Notes: generated from the letters alone by a model not told the origin. DNA of 13,844 nt from CAZFQD01 sp964520885 (GCA_964520885.1 CAZFQD010000056.1:1-13844), one strand, 5' to 3'; counted from the first letter of the stretch, positions 1-6,560 are shown. Program-made: numbers and translations.

Positions 1-12
1 CTGTTTTTTGAT

Positions 13-41
13 ATTTTATCACATTTTTCAACAATATTCAA
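13..41 (-). promoter_or_regulatory. Candidate sigma-A promoter reading out of the left edge
   Basis: On the minus strand TTGAAT (36-41) is followed after 17 bp by TAAAAT (13-18), a good match to the sigma-A consensus. It lies downstream of the obgE terminator and would drive a gene beyond the window's left edge. It is called from sequence match alone, and in such AT-rich DNA chance matches are common. Confidence 0.35.
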
Positions 42-62
42 CATTTTTTAGTATAATAAAGG

Positions 63-96
63 AAAAAATAAAATACCCTTTAAAATAGAGTACTTT
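63..96 (-). terminator. Intrinsic terminator of obgE
   Basis: On the minus strand, one base after the obgE stop codon, AAAGTACTCT and AGGGTATTTT form a 10-bp stem (two G-U pairs) around a 7-base A/T loop. A T-rich run (TTTTATTTTTTCC) overlaps and follows the 3' arm. This is a plausible but GC-poor Rho-independent terminator closing the ribosomal protein/obgE block. Confidence 0.6.
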
Positions 97-97
97 A

Positions 98-1366
98 TTA
101 TTTATTATATTCAAATTCATAGCCGTAAATATCAACAAAATCTCCGTCATTAATACCTGCTTGTTCTAAACTTTTTAACACACCGGTATTTTTAAGAACT
201 CTTTGAAAATATTGTAAAGACTCGTAATCATCATAATTAACTGAGAATAATACAGGCTTGAGCCAATCGCCTTCAACTGTAAAGGTATTGTCCTTTATAG
301 TTATTTCAACTTCTCTTTTGTGGCTTGTTTCAATAATTTCTTCAAATTCACTTTCATAAATCGCTATAGGTGGTAATTCTGAAAGTTTTTGAACTATTTT
401 TGACATTAATTTGTCAATTCCTTGTCTTGTTGCTGCTGAAATAAGGTAGAATTCATAGCCCAAGTCAGAAACGAAATCTTTAAATTTCTTTATTTCATGT
501 TCATCATTTGCTATATCAGATTTGTTTCCAACAACAATTTGAGGGCGAGTTGATAAATTTGGACTATAACTTTTAAGTTCAGCATTAATAATATTAAAGT
601 CATCAATTGGGTTTCTTCCTTCGCTTTCTGAAATATCAATTATATGCACTAAAAGTCTACATCTATCAATATGTCTTAAAAACTTATGTCCTAATCCCAA
701 ACCCTCACTTGCACCTTCAATTATTCCCGGAATATCGGCTAATACAAATGAATTACCTTGGCTGATTCGAACTACTCCTAAATTTGGTGATAAAGTTGTG
801 AAATGATAATTGGCGATTTTTGGCTTTGCAGAACTAACTATTGAAAGAAAAGTTGATTTACCTACATTGGGAAAACCTAAAAGACCAACATCGGCAATTA
901 ATTTAAGTTCTAATATAATTTCTTTTCCCTCGCAAATCATTCCACTTTTTGCAAATCGCGGAATTTGACGAGTTGCAGTTGCAAAATGAGAATTTCCCCA
1001 GCCACCTCTGCCACCTTTTGCAACAATATGAGGAAGCTCGTCAGAAATATCAAGTATTATTTTTTCGCTTTTAGCATCTTTAATTAATGTTCCCATTGGA
1101 ACTTTTATAATTAAGTCTAGGGCAGATTTTCCAGACATATTTTTAGATTTTCCGTCCTCACCGTTTTGTGCTTCAAATTTCTTTTTATATCTAAAATCAA
1201 TTAAGGTATTTAAATTGCTATCGCCAATAAATATTATATTTCCGCCTTTTCCACCATCGCCACCATTCGGACCGCCTGCATTTATATATTTCTCTCTATG
1301 AAAGGACACGGCTCCATTTCCGCCATTTCCAGCTTTTATATTAATTTTTACTACATCAACAAACAT
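98..1366 (-). CDS. obgE: GTPase Obg (CgtA), 50S ribosome assembly and stress GTPase
   Basis: Essential GTPase that binds the 50S subunit late in assembly and links growth to the (p)ppGpp stress response; cytoplasmic. The 422-residue product shows the three-part Obg layout. Residues 1 to about 158 form the glycine-rich Obg fold (KAGNGGNGAVSF, GGPNGGDGGKGG). The G domain follows, with G1 GFPNVGKST at 164-172, switch I FTT near 189-191, G3 DIPGIIEGA at 211-219, G4 NKSD at 281-284 and G5 SAAT at 310-313. A C-terminal OCT domain occupies about 345-415. The length is normal for Firmicutes Obg. The ATG at 1364-1366 has a strong GAGGAGG ribosome binding site seven bases upstream. It lies downstream of rplU-prp-rpmA, the usual Firmicutes neighbourhood, but a terminator-like hairpin separates it from rpmA, so its expression may be partly uncoupled. 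All motifs are intact. Confidence 0.98.
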   Translation of the reverse strand: MFVDVVKINIKAGNGGNGAVSFHREKYINAGGPNGGDGGKGGNIIFIGDSNLNTLIDFRYKKKFEAQNGEDGKSKNMSGKSALDLIIKVPMGTLIKDAKSEKIILDISDELPHIVAKGGRGGWGNSHFATATRQIPRFAKSGMICEGKEIILELKLIADVGLLGFPNVGKSTFLSIVSSAKPKIANYHFTTLSPNLGVVRISQGNSFVLADIPGIIEGASEGLGLGHKFLRHIDRCRLLVHIIDISESEGRNPIDDFNIINAELKSYSPNLSTRPQIVVGNKSDIANDEHEIKKFKDFVSDLGYEFYLISAATRQGIDKLMSKIVQKLSELPPIAIYESEFEEIIETSHKREVEITIKDNTFTVEGDWLKPVLFSVNYDDYESLQYFQRVLKNTGVLKSLEQAGINDGDFVDIYGYEFEYNK

Positions 1367-1403
1367 TATGAAACCTCCTCACATATATTATTAACATTTA
1401 AGA

Positions 1404-1438
1404 GAAAAAAATCTCAGATAATTTTCTGAGATTTTTTA
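1404..1438 (-). terminator. Hairpin terminator or attenuator between rpmA and obgE
   Basis: AAAAAATCTCAGA and its complement TCTGAGATTTTTT form a long stem around a short A/T loop. On the minus strand the 3' arm runs into seven T residues followed by CTC. This is a typical Rho-independent terminator shape, and its A- and T-tracts make it symmetric. No clear promoter lies between it and obgE, so it probably attenuates read-through and lowers obgE mRNA relative to the ribosomal protein genes. That role is inferred. Confidence 0.75.
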
Positions 1439-1448
1439 AAAATCAAAA

Positions 1449-1733
1449 CTATTGTGCGATACTATATATACTAACTTTCTTTCTATCCTTGCCAACTCTT
1501 TCAAATTTAACTTTGCCATCTAAAAGAGCAAAAAGAGTATCATCAGAGCCTTTTCCAACATTATTGCCCGGATGAATTTTTGTTCCTCTTTGTCTAACTA
1601 AAATGTTGCCAGCTAAAACGAATTGACCATCGGCTCTTTTGGTTCCTAATCTTTGAGCCGCTGAATCTCTGCCGTTTTTAGTTGAACCAACACCTTTTTT
1701 ATGAGCAAAAAATTGCAATGATATCTTTAACAT
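1449..1733 (-). CDS. rpmA: 50S ribosomal protein L27 with cleavable N-terminal extension
   Basis: L27 is a 50S protein whose flexible N terminus reaches the peptidyl transferase centre. The 94-residue protein begins MLKISLQFFAHKKGVGS. It therefore has the Firmicutes-type leader LKISLQFF before the mature AHKKG start that non-Firmicutes L27 begins with directly. In Staphylococcus aureus the protease Prp cuts between FF and AHKKG; the conserved site is present here and prp is the adjacent upstream gene. The family signature RGTKIHPGNNVGKGSDDTL is intact near 49-67. The start codon lies two bases after the prp stop, and its ribosome binding site (GGAGG) is inside the last codons of prp, which suggests translational coupling. 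Confidence 0.98.
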   Translation of the reverse strand: MLKISLQFFAHKKGVGSTKNGRDSAAQRLGTKRADGQFVLAGNILVRQRGTKIHPGNNVGKGSDDTLFALLDGKVKFERVGKDRKKVSIYSIAQ

Positions 1734-1735
1734 AA

Positions 1736-2068
1736 CTAAACCTCCGTAACTTTAATTTTTAAATTGTCAGGGTAATCTTGTTGTATGTTTTTCAAATGAA
1801 TTAAAAGCCCTTTTAAAATAATATTTTGCAAAGTATTTTTATTATTATCTGTATCCATTAATTCAAGTGAAATAATTGATTTTTTTTCATCTACATTTAA
1901 TTTTACATTAATTTCTGCAATTTCAGTAATTGTGTTTATAGCCATTTGAACTGCTGAAGTAACTGCGGAACAAACTATATCTTTGCCACTTTGTTCATAA
2001 CCGCTATGATTTTTAACTATAAAACCTGCAAAAATTTCGCCTTTTTTAAAAAATTCTACATTTATCAT
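1736..2068 (-). CDS. prp: Ribosomal-processing cysteine protease Prp (YsxB family)
   Basis: Cysteine protease that removes the N-terminal extension of ribosomal protein L27, needed for functional 50S subunits in Firmicutes that carry the extension. The 110-residue product has the family's catalytic pair in the right spacing: His21 (NHSGY) and Cys33 (GKDIVCSAVT). The usual GHA motif around the His reads NHS here. The gene sits in the conserved order rplU-prp-rpmA, between its substrate gene and L21. Its start is five bases past the rplU stop with only a weak AAGG ribosome binding site, consistent with coupled, lower-level translation of an enzyme compared with the two structural proteins. Confidence 0.95.
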   Translation of the reverse strand: MINVEFFKKGEIFAGFIVKNHSGYEQSGKDIVCSAVTSAVQMAINTITEIAEINVKLNVDEKKSIISLELMDTDNNKNTLQNIILKGLLIHLKNIQQDYPDNLKIKVTEV

Positions 2069-2073
2069 AACTT

Positions 2074-2385
2074 TTAAGCCTTAATAGCTGAAATTTGAAC
2101 CTTTGTATATGCTTGTCTATGTCCCATGCGTTTTTTATAACTTTTTTTAGCTTTAAACTTAAAAACCATAATTTTCTTGTCTTTGCCACTTTTAATGACA
2201 TTTGCTTCAACAGATACACCATCAACAAATGGAGTTCCAACAGTTAAACCATTATCATTTGAAATTGCTAATACTTTATCAAAAGTAACAGTATCTCCAT
2301 CTTGGGAATTTAACTTTTCAATAAACAAAACATCTTCTTCTTGTACTTTGTATTGTTTTCCGCCTGTTTCTATAACAGCATACAT
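2074..2385 (-). CDS. rplU: 50S ribosomal protein L21
   Basis: Structural 50S protein that binds 23S rRNA and contacts L20. The 103-residue product starts MYAVIETGGKQYKV, the classic L21 N terminus, and ends with the L21 signature KSYKKRMGHRQAYTKVQI. A start seven codons upstream is possible in frame, but the Shine-Dalgarno AGAGGTG lies inside that extension and seven bases before the ATG at 2383-2385, so the shorter form is chosen. It is the first gene of the rplU-prp-rpmA operon and follows a promoter and leader described separately. Confidence 0.98.
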   Translation of the reverse strand: MYAVIETGGKQYKVQEEDVLFIEKLNSQDGDTVTFDKVLAISNDNGLTVGTPFVDGVSVEANVIKSGKDKKIMVFKFKAKKSYKKRMGHRQAYTKVQISAIKA

Positions 2386-2461
2386 AACAAAGCACCTCTC
2401 TTTCAATTAAACTCGCTAAGCAAGGTATGGTCTCCCAATTTAAAACCTTTTATTACGCGGC
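2386..2461 (-). ncRNA. Probable ribosomal protein L21 leader (5' UTR autoregulatory element)
   Basis: The about 75-nt 5' UTR between the predicted transcription start and rplU is structured. The RNA has a small hairpin CUUGC-UUA-GCGAG, an AU-rich pairing UUAAAUU with AGUUUAA enclosing part of it, and a GGGAGACC segment that can pair locally. Firmicutes rplU operons carry a known L21 leader family at exactly this position, thought to mediate feedback control by L21. Assignment rests on position plus visible structure; a covariance-model search was not possible. Confidence 0.6.
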
Positions 2462-2467
2462 TTGTGT

Positions 2468-2496
2468 ATTATACCATAGTAAATATATCTTGTCAA
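2468..2496 (-). promoter_or_regulatory. Perfect-consensus sigma-A promoter of rplU-prp-rpmA
   Basis: On the minus strand TTGACA (2491-2496) and TATAAT (2468-2473) are separated by exactly 17 bp, an exact match to the vegetative consensus. Transcription should begin near 2461, leaving a leader of about 75 nt before rplU. A perfect promoter suits a ribosomal protein operon that is throttled afterwards by its leader RNA. Confidence 0.85.
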
Positions 2497-2579
2497 TTAT
2501 TTTTGTAAAAATGGTTCGTGTCATTAATTGCTTGAATTGAAATTTCAAATGCAACGAAATAAAAAATTTTTTATGTTAG

Positions 2580-2608
2580 TTGAATTTAGTAATCATATTT
2601 GTTATAAT
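2580..2608 (+). promoter_or_regulatory. Sigma-A promoter of metA
   Basis: TTGAAT (2580-2585) is followed after 17 bp by TATAAT (2603-2608). Transcription would start near 2614-2615, giving a 5' UTR of only about 30 nt. That is too short for a SAM riboswitch or T-box, so any methionine control must act elsewhere. Confidence 0.65.
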
Positions 2609-2643
2609 AACTAATATATTTGGTTTAAGGAGTGAATTTTAAT

Positions 2644-3561
2644 ATGCCTATAAAGATTAATGACGCTTTACCTGCAAAAACAATTCTTGAAAATGAGAAC
2701 ATATTTGTTATGACAGAAAATGTTGCTCTTCATCAAGATGTCCGACCTTTAAATATTTTAATTCTCAATCTTATGCCAAATAAAATTGCAACTGAGGTTC
2801 AAATTCTCAGAATGCTTGGCAATACTCCTTTGCAAGTTGAAATTGACCTTATGCAAACTCGCACCTACACTTCTAAAAACACTTCCGCTGAGCATTTATT
2901 AAATTTTTATTCATATTTTGAAGATATTAAACACAAAAAATATGATGGAATGATAATTACAGGTGCCCCCATAGAAAATTTGGAATTTAACGAGGTTGAC
3001 TATTGGGATGAACTTTGTGAAATTATGGAATGGTCTTTGCACAATGTTCAATCTACCTTACATATTTGCTGGGCTGCTCAAGCAGGACTTTTCTATCATT
3101 TTGATATAAATAAATACCCTTTAAAAGATAAGCTTTCTGGAATTTATAATCATTATATTACCGACCCATTTCATAAGTTGCTTCGTGGTTTTGATGATGA
3201 ATTTTATGCTCCCCATTCAAGATATACGGAAGTTCGAAAGCAAGATATCAAAAAGCATAGCCAACTTGAAATTCTATCATATTCTGATTTAGCAGGTGTT
3301 TATATAGTTGCAAACAAAAACGGAAGGCAGTTTTTTGTTACAGGACATAGTGAATACGATAGAGATTCGCTTGCAGGGGAATATTTTAGAGATACTTTAA
3401 AAGGTTTAAATGAAATAATTCCTTATAATTATTTTAAAGATGACAATCCTGCCACTATTCCGCAACTTAAATGGAGAAGCCATTCAAGTCTTTTATATAG
3501 TAATTGGCTTAACTATTTTGTATATCAAACAACACCATATAATATTGAAGAAATTAAATAA
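2644..3561 (+). CDS. metA: Homoserine O-acetyltransferase of the MetA family (MetAA-type)
   Basis: Acylates L-homoserine in the first committed step of methionine synthesis; cytoplasmic. The 305-residue product starts MPIKINDALPA, matching the MetA family N terminus. A GTG twelve bases upstream is rejected because it overlaps the AAGGAG ribosome binding site. Numbering matches the E. coli enzyme: oxyanion Lys47 (MPNK), nucleophile Cys142 (HICWAAQAG), and His235 and Glu237 (TGHSEYDRDSL). Residue 111, in the TGAPIENLEF loop, is Glu. In characterised MetA-family enzymes Glu111 goes with acetyl-CoA and Gly111 with succinyl-CoA, so O-acetylhomoserine is the predicted product despite the common label homoserine O-succinyltransferase. 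The gene has its own promoter and terminator and stands alone between divergent rplU and downstream dpaA. Confidence 0.96.
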   Translation: MPIKINDALPAKTILENENIFVMTENVALHQDVRPLNILILNLMPNKIATEVQILRMLGNTPLQVEIDLMQTRTYTSKNTSAEHLLNFYSYFEDIKHKKYDGMIITGAPIENLEFNEVDYWDELCEIMEWSLHNVQSTLHICWAAQAGLFYHFDINKYPLKDKLSGIYNHYITDPFHKLLRGFDDEFYAPHSRYTEVRKQDIKKHSQLEILSYSDLAGVYIVANKNGRQFFVTGHSEYDRDSLAGEYFRDTLKGLNEIIPYNYFKDDNPATIPQLKWRSHSSLLYSNWLNYFVYQTTPYNIEEIK

Positions 3562-3578
3562 TATTATTATTCGTAAGA

Positions 3579-3605
3579 GGAGTGAAATTTTTCGCTCCTT
3601 TTTTT
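3579..3605 (+). terminator. Intrinsic terminator of metA
   Basis: GGAGTGAA and TTCGCTCC form an 8-bp stem (one G-U pair) around a 4-base loop. Seven T residues follow directly, 17 bases after the metA stop codon. This is a textbook Rho-independent terminator and separates metA transcription from dpaAB. Confidence 0.9.
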
Positions 3606-3617
3606 ATACTCTTTTTC

Positions 3618-3645
3618 ACTCATAGTCCTTCTTTTTCATAATATA
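3618..3645 (+). promoter_or_regulatory. Candidate sigma-K (mother-cell) promoter of dpaAB
   Basis: CATAATATA at 3637-3645 fits the sigma-K -10 consensus CATANNNTA, and an AC dinucleotide at 3618-3619 lies 17 bp upstream, fitting the minimal -35. The start would be near 3652, about 40 nt before dpaA. In Bacillus subtilis the equivalent operon is sigma-K dependent, which makes this biologically sensible. The motif is short and AT-rich, so a chance match cannot be excluded. Confidence 0.4.
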
Positions 3646-3691
3646 TATTAGGTTTAATATATTTTGCTTTATATGCGAAATGGAGGTTGCT

Positions 3692-4570
3692 ATGCAAAAA
3701 AAATATTCTTTTACTATTATTGGCGGAGATTTAAGGTTTGTTCATTTAGCAAAACTATTATTAGATGAAAGTTTTGTAGTAAATACAATTGGTTTTGATA
3801 AAAATACTGAACAAAGCATACAATTAATTAATCAAAATGACATTAATTATGCAATAAAAAATAGTGATATTATTATTTTGCCATTGCCATTTTCTACTGA
3901 TGAAATAACTATTAATGCTCCGCTTTCAAATAACACAATCTACTTAAAAGATATCTATGAAAATATTTTGCCTCATCAATTGGTTTTAGGTGGACGATTA
4001 AATGAAAAGGCTTATAACGAAGCAGGAAGACATGGATTTAAAATTATTGATTACTTTGAAAGAGAGGAATTGGCAGTTTTAAATGCAATTCCAACCGCTG
4101 AGGGTGCATTGCAAATTGCAATGGAGGAATTGCCTATTACAATTCACAATTCCAATTGTTTAATTACCGGTTTTGGCAGAATAAGCAAATTATTGGCAAA
4201 AAATCTTAGTTCCTTAGGGGCTAAAGTTACTATTTGTGCAAGAAAGCACTCTGATATTGCGTGGACAAAAGTTTATTCTTATAACTCAACTAATTTTTTA
4301 AATTTCAATGAAGTTTTAAATAAATTTGATATTATTTTTAATACAGTTCCTTCCTTAATCTTTTCAGAAAAAGAATTATTAAACATTAAAGACGAAACTT
4401 TAATAATTGATTTAGCTTCAAAACCCGGTGGAGTTGATTTGATTTGTGCCGGAAAACTTTCAAAAAAAGTAATATGGGCTTTATCATTGCCGGGAAAGGT
4501 AGCACCTTTTACATCTGGAGAAATAATTAAAGAGACAATAATGAATATGATAAGCGAGGAGGTAACATAG
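3692..4570 (+). CDS. dpaA: Dipicolinate synthase subunit A
   Basis: DpaA is the NAD(P)-binding subunit of dipicolinate synthase, which oxidises dihydrodipicolinate from the lysine/diaminopimelate pathway to dipicolinic acid in the mother cell. Dipicolinate is then loaded into the forespore core. The 292-residue product has the DpaA-type N terminus (FTIIGGDLRFVHLAKLL). A dinucleotide-binding Rossmann motif, LITGFGRISKLLAKNL, lies near 158-172; the third glycine of GxGxxG is a Ser here (GFGRIS). The C-terminal SLPGKVAPFTSGEII segment is also DpaA-like. An ATG four codons upstream is rejected because the GGAGG ribosome binding site lies inside that extension. The stop codon shares its last base with the dpaB start, so the two subunits are translationally coupled. 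Confidence 0.95.
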   Translation: MQKKYSFTIIGGDLRFVHLAKLLLDESFVVNTIGFDKNTEQSIQLINQNDINYAIKNSDIIILPLPFSTDEITINAPLSNNTIYLKDIYENILPHQLVLGGRLNEKAYNEAGRHGFKIIDYFEREELAVLNAIPTAEGALQIAMEELPITIHNSNCLITGFGRISKLLAKNLSSLGAKVTICARKHSDIAWTKVYSYNSTNFLNFNEVLNKFDIIFNTVPSLIFSEKELLNIKDETLIIDLASKPGGVDLICAGKLSKKVIWALSLPGKVAPFTSGEIIKETIMNMISEEVT

Positions 4571-5148
4571 TGGAAAATAACATCACGATAGGATATGCAA
4601 TTTGCGGTTCCTTTTGCACCTTTTCGCAGATTATTCCCGAAATAATTAATTTAAAAAAGAGCGGATATGATATACTTCCGATAATGTCTAATTCGGCTTA
4701 TTCAACTGATACGAGATTTGGAAAAGCAAGTGATTTTATAACAAAAATAGAAGAAATAACTGAAAATCAAATAATTCATACCATTGTTGGGGCTGAGCCA
4801 ATTGGACCAAAAGCATTATTAGATGCATTAATTATTGCCCCCTGCACAGGAAATACAATAGCAAAATTAGCACTCGGAATTGCCGACACTTCTGTAACTA
4901 TGGCGGCAAAGGCACATCTTAGAAATTCAAGACCTTTAATAATAGCAGTTTCAACTAATGACGCTTTAGGTGCAAATGCTAAAAATATTGGGCTTTTGCA
5001 AAACTCAAAAAATATATATTTTGTTCCATATAGACAAGATAATGCAGATAAAAAACCCACATCATTAGTTTCAAATATGAATTTAATAGAGAAAACTTTA
5101 GAATTAGCACTAAAAGGAATACAAATTCAGCCGATGATAATACAATAA
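4570..5148 (+). CDS. dpaB: Dipicolinate synthase subunit B (flavoprotein-family)
   Basis: Partner of DpaA in dipicolinate synthase, from the flavoprotein (flavodoxin-like decarboxylase) superfamily; needed for spore heat resistance in species that use this route. The 192-residue product begins with the SpoVFB-type motif IGYAICGSFCTFSQ (7-20). The phosphate-binding signature APCTGNTIAKLALGIADTSVTMAAKAHLR spans about 90-118, and the PLIIAVSTNDALGANAKNIG segment follows. Translation starts at GTG 4570-4572, overlapping the dpaA TAG by one base, with GAGGAGGT six bases upstream. Length is normal. The gene is convergent with lysA across a palindromic repeat. Many Clostridium species lack dpaAB and use an electron-transfer flavoprotein instead, so its presence is informative about lineage. 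Confidence 0.95.
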   Translation: MENNITIGYAICGSFCTFSQIIPEIINLKKSGYDILPIMSNSAYSTDTRFGKASDFITKIEEITENQIIHTIVGAEPIGPKALLDALIIAPCTGNTIAKLALGIADTSVTMAAKAHLRNSRPLIIAVSTNDALGANAKNIGLLQNSKNIYFVPYRQDNADKKPTSLVSNMNLIEKTLELALKGIQIQPMIIQ

Positions 5149-5164
5149 TACATTTAAATATATA

Positions 5165-5242
5165 AAAGAGATTCTTCGGGGTTTATCCCTCAGAATGACA
5201 GCAAAACTTATTGTCATTCTGAGTGAAACGAAGAATCTCTTT
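5165..5242. repeat. 78-bp two-tier palindrome, dispersed-repeat-like, probable bidirectional terminator
   Basis: The outer arms AAAGAGATTCTTCG (5165-5178) and CGAAGAATCTCTTT (5229-5242) are a perfect 14-bp inverted repeat. Inside them CTCAGAATGACA (5189-5200) and TGTCATTCTGAG (5212-5223) are a perfect 12-bp inverted repeat. A 10/5-base internal loop and an 11-base apical loop separate the tiers. It sits in the gap between convergent dpaB and lysA, with T-rich flanks on both strands, so it can terminate both. From memory, the words TGTCATTCTGAG and CGAAGAATCTC belong to a palindromic intergenic repeat seen in many unrelated bacterial genomes; I could not search for other copies. Its base composition (more G+C) differs from the surrounding DNA. 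No coding capacity is evident. Confidence 0.75.
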
Positions 5243-5261
5243 GATTTATTTATTTTTTTTG

Positions 5262-6560
5262 CTATATATCATTCCTCACAATATCCTCATAAGTTTCTCT
5301 TTTTAATACTACTTTTGAAACTCCATTGTTGACAAAGATTACCGGAGGTTTTGGAATTCTGTTATAATTTGAGGACATTGAATAATTATAAGCACCTGTT
5401 GCCAAAACTGCTAAAATATCGCCCTTCCCAGCTTTTTGCAAAGGCATATTTTCACCTATTAAGTCGCCACTTTCACAGCATTTCCCTGCAATTGTGAAAT
5501 TTTCTGTTTGCTCTTGATTGGCTTTGTTTGCTATTACCATTGAATATTTTGATTTATACAGTGCATATCTTGGATTGTCGGGCATTCCACCGTCTATTGA
5601 AACATAGGTTCTATAACCTTTAATTTCTTTTATTGAGCCTATTGTATAAAGAGTAATACCGGCGGAGGCTACTATACTTCTGCCCGGCTCCATTACAATA
5701 AATGGGACTAAAATCCCATTGTTTTTGCAAAATTCTTTTATTACTTTTGAAACTATTTTTATATTGCTATCATAAGCAACAGGGTCATCATTTTCGGTAT
5801 ATTTTATTCCATAACCGCCACCTAAATTAAGCTCTTTTACTTCAATATTTAACTCATCTTTTAGTTTTTTTGCAAATGTAAGCATTACAGTTGCCGCTAA
5901 TTCAAAAGGAGCAATATCAAAAATTTGAGAACCAATATGACAATGAATTCCAATAAATTCTACATTTTTAAAATCTAAGGTCTTTTTTATAATTTCAAAA
6001 GCCTCGCCATTTTCTAATGCTACACCAAATTTGCTGTCAATTTGCCCTGTTTTAACAAAATCGTGTGTATGAGCATCAATACCCGGTTTTATTCTAAAAG
6101 AGATTTTTACTTTCTTATTTTCATTAGATGCTATTTCATTTAACATTTTTAGCTCTTCATAATTGTCTACAACTATTCTGCCTACATTATTTTTAACTGC
6201 AAACGAAAGTTCATCATAGGTTTTATTATTTCCGTGAAAATAAATTTTCCCAGTAGGGAAATTCGCCTTTAATGCAGTGTAAAGTTCTCCACCAGACACT
6301 ACATCAATTCCCATTCCCTCTTGATTAACAATTTTACACATAGCAACTGTGCAAAAGGCTTTGCTTGCATATAAAGCCAATGCGTTTTGCCCATAAAATT
6401 CTTTTAAGGCATTGACATATATGCCACAATTTTTTCTTATTAATGCTTCGTCCATAACATATAAAGGTGTTCCATACTCTTTTGCAAGTTTAATAGTATC
6501 GCACCCGCCAATAGTTAAGTTGCCTTTTTCGTTTATATTAAGGCATTCAGATACAAACAT
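5262..6560 (-). CDS. lysA: Diaminopimelate decarboxylase
   Basis: PLP enzyme catalysing the last step of lysine synthesis, meso-diaminopimelate to L-lysine plus CO2. The 432-residue product is an alanine-racemase-fold (type III) decarboxylase. The PLP lysine is Lys67 in LYASKAF, HCHIGSQI is at 206-213, the phosphate-binding LGGGYG at 246-251 and EPGR at 291-294. The active-site CESGD motif from the partner subunit is at 362-366, and Tyr391 is in GAYNYSM. A TTG nine codons upstream could extend it, but that would overlap the end of the preceding gene. The ATG at 6558-6560, with AGAAAGGGAAAG upstream, gives the expected N terminus. It is the last gene of the long minus-strand run, 16 bases after the hydrolase-family gene, and is convergent with dpaB. 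Confidence 0.97.
   Translation of the reverse strand: MFVSECLNINEKGNLTIGGCDTIKLAKEYGTPLYVMDEALIRKNCGIYVNALKEFYGQNALALYASKAFCTVAMCKIVNQEGMGIDVVSGGELYTALKANFPTGKIYFHGNNKTYDELSFAVKNNVGRIVVDNYEELKMLNEIASNENKKVKISFRIKPGIDAHTHDFVKTGQIDSKFGVALENGEAFEIIKKTLDFKNVEFIGIHCHIGSQIFDIAPFELAATVMLTFAKKLKDELNIEVKELNLGGGYGIKYTENDDPVAYDSNIKIVSKVIKEFCKNNGILVPFIVMEPGRSIVASAGITLYTIGSIKEIKGYRTYVSIDGGMPDNPRYALYKSKYSMVIANKANQEQTENFTIAGKCCESGDLIGENMPLQKAGKGDILAVLATGAYNYSMSSNYNRIPKPPVIFVNNGVSKVVLKRETYEDIVRNDI

Noticed and set aside
2046..2240. Small minus-strand frame overlapping rplU and prp
   Set aside because: It is an out-of-frame shadow of rplU with no suitable ribosome binding site.
2632..2643. Longer MetA starting at GTG 2632
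   Set aside because: The GTG overlaps the AAGGAG ribosome binding site; ATG 2644 gives the standard MPIKI N terminus and E. coli-equivalent numbering of catalytic residues.
2609..2643. SAM riboswitch or T-box in front of metA
   Set aside because: The predicted 5' UTR is about 30 nt, too short for either, and no such motif is visible upstream.
3440..3625. Small plus-strand frame overlapping the end of metA
   Set aside because: It is out of frame with metA and runs through the metA terminator; no ribosome binding site.
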